Source: Chthoniobacterales bacterium
GTDB lineage: Bacteria > Verrucomicrobiota > Verrucomicrobiia > Chthoniobacterales > UBA10450
Direction of reading: 5' to 3'
NCBI GenBank assembly: GCA_013815325.1
Contig: JACDGM010000034.1
Coordinates: forward strand, 1-41,158
Length of the DNA: 41,158 nucleotides
The position numbers were made by a program, and so were the translations under genes. A model generated the notes under the pieces. The model searched no databases and had not been told where the DNA came from. It worked only from the letters and a program-made list of their open reading frames with translations. Positions 36,460-41,158 of the stretch are shown piece by piece (the stretch's first letter is position 1; every line of letters begins with the position of its first letter).

Positions 36460-36747
36460 ATGTTCTCTCGCACATATGAGCGCGAGCCGCCTCCAAAACG
36501 CTCTGAAAACACTCGACGGGCGATTTGCGAGGTGAACTCAGCTGTGGCGGAAATGAGGAGCGAGCATGACCCGCTTGCGGTGCATATTTTCGTCTCACGT
36601 CGGCGCTATCGGTCCGCTCAAGATACGAAAGGCGGCAGGCGGCACGAAATGCTCGCTCGGATTAGCTACGAAAAAGCCTGCGAGCTTGGGTTTCCCGGCA
36701 GCTTGGGCGAGTGGGAACGATTGTTAGGCGCAGTGGCAAAGCGATGA
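36460..36747 (+). CDS. Hypothetical protein with repeated C-terminal motif
   Basis: An open frame of 95 residues; only the C-terminal part is convincing: SYEKACELGFPGSLGEWERL followed by LGAVAKR. The same motif recurs as KACEFGFRSSLGEWERLLGA at 39376-39435. The front (MFSRTYEREPPPKRSENTRR) may be chance and the true start unclear. An octamer variant (TGTTAGGC at 36722) is read as RLLGA. Function unknown. Confidence 0.35.
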   Translation: MFSRTYEREPPPKRSENTRRAICEVNSAVAEMRSEHDPLAVHIFVSRRRYRSAQDTKGGRRHEMLARISYEKACELGFPGSLGEWERLLGAVAKR

Positions 36748-37094
36748 GCAATCAGTCGGCGTGAGGGACCGCGGGGCGGCGAAGCTGTCTGCGGTTCGGG
36801 AATCGTATAGTCTGGCTCGATCGTCTTCTGTAGCGATGATGTCGAAGCCTTCATAGTGGAATTGCTGTGCGGTTGTCGCCCTCTTTTCGGGGCAGCACAG
36901 GGCACTGAAACAGCATCACATCAAGCGCGGCGATTTCTTCGGCTAGAGACTTCTTGCGCGTCAGAATCGGGCTGAGGACCGGTACCGCGATGTCCTTGTC
37001 CATGCGAGCAACAATCGTGGTGACGGCTTCGCTAGGAACACAGGAGAAATGGCGGAAACGATACGACTCGGATTTTGGTAGTTACGTTTCAACC
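36748..37094. other. Decayed stretch without a clear gene
   Basis: On the minus strand a frame reads VTTIVARMDKDIAVPVLSPI, LTRKKSLAEEIAALDVMLFQ and CPVLPRKEGDN before a stop, which looks protein-like but I cannot assign it, and it lacks a clear start. Probably a remnant. Confidence 0.35.
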
Positions 37095-37407
37095 CTACTG
37101 AACTGTGAGCGTCGCATTATTGCTGGTAACGCTCCCGACGCTATTACTCACGATGACCGCGAAGAGACTGCCACTATCGGCCAGCGTGGCGGGTGGAGTG
37201 GTGTATGAGGCCTTGGTCGCGCCGGTAATGTTCACGCCATTCTTCTTCCACTGGAATTTGAAGGGCGTGCCCCGGTAGCCGCCACAGTGAACTTGGCTGT
37301 CTGTCCGACGGTAACCGTTTTGTTGGCAGGTTGAGTCGTGATAGAGGGGGGGGTCTTCACCGTGAGGGTCGCGTTATTGCTCGTGACGTTTCCGGCGCTG
37401 TTAGTCA
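37095..37407 (-). pseudogene. Frameshifted Ig-like tail of the YVTN protein
   Basis: Continuing past the stop at 37408 in other frames gives [60 protein letters not shown], and finally SNSVGSVTSNNATLTVQ with a TAG at 37095-37097. These are Ig-like domain pieces of the same type as in the upstream gene ([18 protein letters not shown]). Two single-base shifts separate them: one missing T at LFS (about 37410) and one near a G-run at about 37275. Confidence 0.7.
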
Positions 37408-39051
37408 CTACGACCGAAACAGACCGCCGTTATCGGCCGTTGTCGTGGGCGGAGTGGTATAGGAGGAATTGGTGGCTCCGGCGATGTTTACGCCGTTCTT
37501 CCGCCATTGATAGCTTAGCGGGGCAGTGCCCGTAGCCGCCACGCTAAATTTGGCCGTCTGTCCGGCCGCGACCGACTTACTGGCAGGCTGGGTTGTAATT
37601 GAAGGCGGCAACGGTGTCGGCGTAGGTGTCGCCGTCGGAGTCGGCGATGGTGTAGGTGTCTCAGTAGGGGATGGTGTAGGTGTCTCAGTGGGAGATGGTG
37701 TAGGTGTCTCAGTGGGAGATGGTGTAGGGGCAGGCGTTTCGGTTGGACTCGGGGTGGGAGTCTCGGTGGGGGTCGGAGTGGGAGTAGGTGTCTCAGTGGG
37801 AGATGGTGTGGGGGTAGGCGTTTCGGTTGGACTTGGGGTGGGAGTAGGTGTCTCGGTAGGAGTTGGACTTGGAGTTGGAGTAGGCGGTAGAGACTGCGGA
37901 CCGTCGAACAACAGATCGAAAGGCTGCGACCCCACGCCTGGAATGGTTTGCACGACGGTCTGACTGGATAGATCGATGACTGAGACAGTGGTGTCTTCAG
38001 CGTTGGAAACGTAGAGTTTACTTGCGCTCGGGTCGATGACGGAGAAAAAAGGGCTTGCTCCGACCGTGAGCGTTTTCACCACGGTACGAGTGCCGGTGTC
38101 GATAATCGATACTGAACGTGATTGGGAGTTCGAGACGTAGGCCCAGGCGCCGTCTGGCGTGATGGCTACATGCCAAGGCTTGCTGCCAACAGGAATAGTC
38201 GCAATCACAGTCAGCGTCGTGTTATCAATGACCGAGACGGTCCCGCCGTTCACGTTCGTCACATAAATCTCACGACCGTCCGGCCTCATAGCGATGCCTC
38301 TAGGAGCACTTCCGACGGGGATGTTCTTGATCAGAGCTTGCGTGGCAGCGTCGATCGCCGAAACTGAGTCGCTGAGATAGTCGGTGGCGAAAATGCGATC
38401 AGCGCCAGGGGTTATGGCAAGCCGGCGAGGTCCGGGAAGGGCCACGATATTCTTCACCAGATAGGTGGATGTGTCGATCACGCAAACCTCATCAGTAGAG
38501 AAATTCGCCACGTAAATGAAGCGACCATCGGGAGTCGCAAGGGTATCTTTGGCTCCCGTTCCGTCGATGGTGATGTTGCGGATAAGGGTATCTGTCGCCG
38601 TATCGATCACGGCGACATCTCCCGCTCCTTGGTGCACCACGAACACCCGTCCGCCATCCGGCGTAGCAGTGATCTCCTGTGGAGCATCATGTGCGGTCGG
38701 AATTGTGGCCGTTACAACACGATTTACCGTGTCGATGACTGAGACCGTGTTGGACTTATTATTGGAAACATACGCCTTCAGCCCATTTGGAGTCATGGCG
38801 AGCCGAACCGGACGCACGCCAACGGGAATTTGGGTCGTGACCTGGTTGGTGGCGGAATCGATCACAGCGACGGAATCTGAAAGGGTCGTCACCACGAAAA
38901 GCTGTGGGCTATTAACCGCCTCAGCGGCGGCGGTTAAAGCCGACGGCGAAAACACAAACCAGGTCAGCGTAAGGACAAGAGAAAACGCCGGCCGCCAAGC
39001 CGCTCGGCGCAGCGAAGTTCTTGAGTTTATTGCAGCCAGGAGTTTTTTCAT
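37408..39051 (-). CDS. Exported YVTN-family beta-propeller protein with Pro/Thr linker and Ig-like domain
   Basis: This is a 547-residue protein. Signal peptide at the N-terminus ([20 protein letters not shown]), then about eight blades of ~42 residues, each like [20 protein letters not shown] and [18 protein letters not shown], the YVTN/NHL-type surface-layer repeat. A roughly 95-residue Pro/Thr/Ser/Glu linker ([20 protein letters not shown]...) leads to an Ig-like domain ([40 protein letters not shown]). The frame ends in DNGGLFRS, cutting the domain; one inserted T would continue it into the pieces at 37095-37407. Family role: ligand binding on the cell surface, often in adhesion. No octamer within the gene. 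Confidence 0.8.
   Translation of the reverse strand: MKKLLAAINSRTSLRRAAWRPAFSLVLTLTWFVFSPSALTAAAEAVNSPQLFVVTTLSDSVAVIDSATNQVTTQIPVGVRPVRLAMTPNGLKAYVSNNKSNTVSVIDTVNRVVTATIPTAHDAPQEITATPDGGRVFVVHQGAGDVAVIDTATDTLIRNITIDGTGAKDTLATPDGRFIYVANFSTDEVCVIDTSTYLVKNIVALPGPRRLAITPGADRIFATDYLSDSVSAIDAATQALIKNIPVGSAPRGIAMRPDGREIYVTNVNGGTVSVIDNTTLTVIATIPVGSKPWHVAITPDGAWAYVSNSQSRSVSIIDTGTRTVVKTLTVGASPFFSVIDPSASKLYVSNAEDTTVSVIDLSSQTVVQTIPGVGSQPFDLLFDGPQSLPPTPTPSPTPTETPTPTPSPTETPTPTPSPTETPTPTPTPTETPTPSPTETPAPTPSPTETPTPSPTETPTPSPTETPTPSPTPTATPTPTPLPPSITTQPASKSVAAGQTAKFSVAATGTAPLSYQWRKNGVNIAGATNSSYTTPPTTTADNGGLFRS
37610..37890. repeat. Tandem low-complexity repeat coding a Pro/Thr-rich linker
   Basis: Imperfect 18-30-bp units such as GGAGATGGTGTAGGTGTCTC repeat in tandem (plus-strand view) and encode P-T-x-T-P-S-P-T-E-T units on the minus strand. 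Such an array can change length by slippage, which would alter the stalk length between the propeller and the Ig domains without shifting frame when units are multiples of three. Confidence 0.8.
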
Positions 39052-39366
39052 CGTGACAATCTCGGGTAGTCCGAGCCTTTCTCGATAGAAGCCGGCATGG
39101 TTTGCGGGCCGGAATATCTAGTGGGGCGCGGGGGTTGAGTCCCATGAAGCGGCTCAACGCAGACGCGTGTCAACAATTTTTTCTGATTTCTTCTTCGACC
39201 GCGTTGTCGCTCGTTTTCCTGATTCACGTCACGGCTGAGCTGCAGGGTTTGGAGGAGAAAGGAACTGGAAGTGAGCCTTATGCGAGGCGCTATCAGCATC
39301 AAGGCTCAAGAAAGGCGTCTGAAAGTCAGGTTGCCGAAAACAGCCGAGGCGCTGTCCAAGCCATAA

Positions 39367-39453
39367 AACTTGCGAAAAGCCTGCGAGTTTGGGTTTCGCA
39401 GCAGCTTGGGCGAGTGGGAGCGCCTTCTAGGTGCCGCTCTAAAACGCAGGTAG
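39367..39453 (+). pseudogene. Remnant with the LGEWERLLGA motif
   Basis: In frame before a TAG at 39451-39453: NLRKACEFGFRSSLGEWERL then LGAALKRR. It closely matches the C-terminus at 36665-36745. Upstream an in-frame TAA precedes NLRK, so only the tail is left. Confidence 0.5.
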
Positions 39454-39574
39454 ATTTCGGCGTTTTCCGCTGCGGTTTACATGAGGCCGAGAATTTCGGA
39501 CAAATTCGGACAGGTACTGCGTGATTCTGCGCGATTAGCGCAAAGAACTCGTTACCGCTTGGACAGCGGTCCCT

Positions 39575-40930
39575 TTACTCTTTGTTCGATACGATTCGCG
39601 GTGCCGGTTTATCTACAGCCAGCCGCTCGCTCACCTTCTGGATTTGTGAAGTCAGAAGGCCGATCTGCTTCTGTTGCTGCGCTAGCGCGGACTTGAGTTC
39701 GATGATTGCCGCGTTTTGCTCCTGCGACTTGCTATCTTGCAAGGCGAGCTTGTGCTCTTGCTCTTCGACCTTGCGGTGCTCTTTGAGGAACTCATTGAGC
39801 AGCATTGCGTTCACTGCTTCGTAGCGAACCGTGTATGGCTTACCTTGATCGTCACGAGCTACAAGATCAGGATTTACCTTTGCCACTTGCTCGGCGACTA
39901 GGCCGAACTGCGGGATGGCTTGTGGATCAAGCTCGTGCTTATAGCGAAAGGTCACTGGCTGGAGCGAGAGAATCCCTTCGCTTGCTTTATCCATTGGCTT
40001 AATTGCTTCTTTGAAACGCGACGAGGAAGTAAGCGTGCCAAGGTGACCGCTAGAATCGACTCTCACCTCCACACCGCCGGCGACGGTGATGCCATAGATA
40101 CCCTGCAGATAAGTCGTCTTCTGCGTGCCTCTCCTGCCAATTCGTATTGTATCGGACTCGCCCGCAGCACCCGCGGCGCCAATATCGATGTTGTTGCTGC
40201 CAGTGGTCAGTTTGTTTCCGGCATTGGAGCCTAGCGCGATGTTACCTGAGCCGGTTGTGTTGTTGTCCAGTGCATTCTGACCGTCCGCTGTGTTGTTATG
40301 TCCGGTCAGGTTGCGAGCGAGCGAACCCTGGCCGCTGGCGGTGTTGTAATCGCCGGCGTTGTCGGAGAGCGCGCCTACGCCGCTGGCTGTGTTGAAATTG
40401 CCGGGTGAGGAAGTTGAGCCGTTGCCCAAAGCAAGCGCACCGATTGCCGTGTTGTAGCTGCCCGTTTCATTGAAATAGAGGGTTTCAAAGCCACTGGCAG
40501 TGTTGAAGTCGCCAGTCGCGTTATTGAAGAGAGCCTCCTCGCCACTGGCCACGTTCCCGAAGCCGGTATAGTTGGAAACAAGCGCCAATGCGCCCACGGC
40601 TGTGTTGGCGTCGGCAATGTTGCCAAACAATGCGCCTGAACCGATGGCCGTGTTATTATTACCGGCTGTGTCGGTATACAGCGCCTCACAACCCACTGCC
40701 GTGTTTTGAATGCCAGTTGTAAGACTGAAAAGCGCGTCCTCACCCTCAGCAGTGTTTGCATTGGGGTATCCTCCGTCCGGTGCTGGCGTTACTGCTCGTG
40801 CTGTGGGCGACAGCGCAATCCATGCAAGGGCGAGCGCAAGCGCCGCGGGGACGCAAATGCGCAGCGAGGGCGACCAGTCAATTGAACTGCCTGACGGTTT
40901 TAGTTTATTGATCTGAATTTGTTCATACAT
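39575..40930 (-). CDS. Exported YadA-head/S74-chaperone surface protein
   Basis: This is a 451-residue protein with a signal peptide (PAALALALAWIALSPTARA). About eleven repeats of ~15 residues follow, each starting NTAxG (NTAVGCEALYTDTAGNN, NTAIGSGALFGNIADA, NTASGFETLYFNETGSY ...), the left-handed beta-roll pattern of trimeric autotransporter heads. Then comes a linker and a Peptidase_S74-type intramolecular chaperone domain (SSRFKEAIKPMDKASEGILS; FRYKHELDPQAIPQFGLVAE) and a C-terminal coiled coil (EEQEHKLALQDSKSQEQNAA). Family role: trimeric fibre or head formation with self-cleavage by the S74 domain. No outer-membrane beta-barrel anchor is visible, so secretion route is uncertain. A decayed copy of the S74 domain lies at 33120. 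Confidence 0.85.
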   Translation of the reverse strand: MYEQIQINKLKPSGSSIDWSPSLRICVPAALALALAWIALSPTARAVTPAPDGGYPNANTAEGEDALFSLTTGIQNTAVGCEALYTDTAGNNNTAIGSGALFGNIADANTAVGALALVSNYTGFGNVASGEEALFNNATGDFNTASGFETLYFNETGSYNTAIGALALGNGSTSSPGNFNTASGVGALSDNAGDYNTASGQGSLARNLTGHNNTADGQNALDNNTTGSGNIALGSNAGNKLTTGSNNIDIGAAGAAGESDTIRIGRRGTQKTTYLQGIYGITVAGGVEVRVDSSGHLGTLTSSSRFKEAIKPMDKASEGILSLQPVTFRYKHELDPQAIPQFGLVAEQVAKVNPDLVARDDQGKPYTVRYEAVNAMLLNEFLKEHRKVEEQEHKLALQDSKSQEQNAAIIELKSALAQQQKQIGLLTSQIQKVSERLAVDKPAPRIVSNKE

Positions 40931-41158
40931 AAGGACGTTTCTTTCACCTGGCGTGGTTTGACCTGCGACTACAGGTCTGAAGAGGGCGGAAATCCCCAGG
41001 ATAACGTCCGCGTCCGGTCCAGATCTATTCTACGATTTGAGATTGGGGCGGCTGCTCCCTGCCTGTCGAGATAAATCTCCCGGGCATCGGGGCGTGATGT
41101 TCTGTCCACCATTCTGCCGATTGTGAGGAAATCCGGCCCGCACCCCGACATCCGTCAT
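40931..41158. other. Upstream region of the YadA/S74 gene, to window end
   Basis: About 230 bp up to the edge. Two short minus-strand frames begin near 41151 and 41158, but neither has recognisable features. No promoter motif is convincing. Confidence 0.3.

Noticed and set aside
37326..37353. G8 run as a phase-variation switch
   Set aside because: In the coding frame of the Ig tail the run is in phase; the breaks are elsewhere, so there is no evidence that it switches anything.
37610..37890. Tandem array as a CRISPR
   Set aside because: Units are 18-30 bp, imperfect, without unique spacers, and encode a Pro/Thr linker.

Overview
The window looks like a chromosomal piece of a GC-rich, free-living Gram-negative bacterium. 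The best fit is Verrucomicrobiota, perhaps a soil Spartobacteria/Chthoniobacterales-type lineage. That rests on a complete alternative complex III (act) operon running into a cbb3-like oxidase, the linker protein between them, DUF4412 and DUF2127 proteins, and many large exported proteins with anchor-type or repeat domains. No rRNA is present, so the assignment is an inference.

Layout. (1) 1-9.35 kb, minus strand: a respiratory operon actA-actB-actC-actD-actE-actF, a proline-rich membrane-anchored protein, and the start of a cytochrome oxidase subunit I that runs off the left edge. Genes overlap or nearly touch, except for a roughly 125-bp palindromic mobile-repeat-like insertion between actB and actC. 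(2) 9.8-19.1 kb, plus strand: a locus of very large exported proteins (a 14-blade Kelch-like repeat protein, a two-repeat protein, and a glycoside-hydrolase-like multidomain protein) built on two truncated copies of the first ~370 bp of a clpX-like gene. The intact clpX-like gene follows at 19.28 kb. (3) 19.3-22.7 kb: clpX-like ATPase, degenerate membrane-bound class III cyclase and recR, joined by 4-nt overlaps. (4) 22.8-26.25 kb: an exported beta-helix protein, a DUF2127 membrane protein, maf, a DUF4412 protein, and tRNA-Gly(UCC). (5) 26.25-41.16 kb: an accessory, decaying region beginning right after the tRNA. It holds two 5'-truncated IS3-family elements, an exported nucleotide pyrophosphatase-like phosphodiesterase, a frameshifted PhoD-like phosphatase, a DksA-like gene with an in-frame stop, a truncated DUF3052 gene, a VOC-family gene, a WYL regulator broken by a stop codon and an IS3 end, an exported YVTN beta-propeller with a Pro/Thr linker and broken Ig tail, and a YadA-head/S74-chaperone surface protein.

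How the genes work together. The act operon encodes a quinol:electron-acceptor oxidoreductase that would pass electrons to the adjacent oxidase. The exported proteins of regions 2, 4 and 5 are probably envelope or secreted functions (polymer binding or hydrolysis, phosphate release, adhesion).

The two strongest unexplained signals are: (a) a non-palindromic octamer GCCTAACG (often GCCTAACGA), found 27 times exactly by eye in both orientations, against about 1.3 expected by chance for equal base frequencies. It is dense in conserved genes and sparse in accessory ones, the pattern of a DNA-uptake-type sequence. (b) The repeated truncated clpX 5' modules, which end just before the Walker A motif and are fused each time to the same short leader and signal-peptide start of an exported protein.
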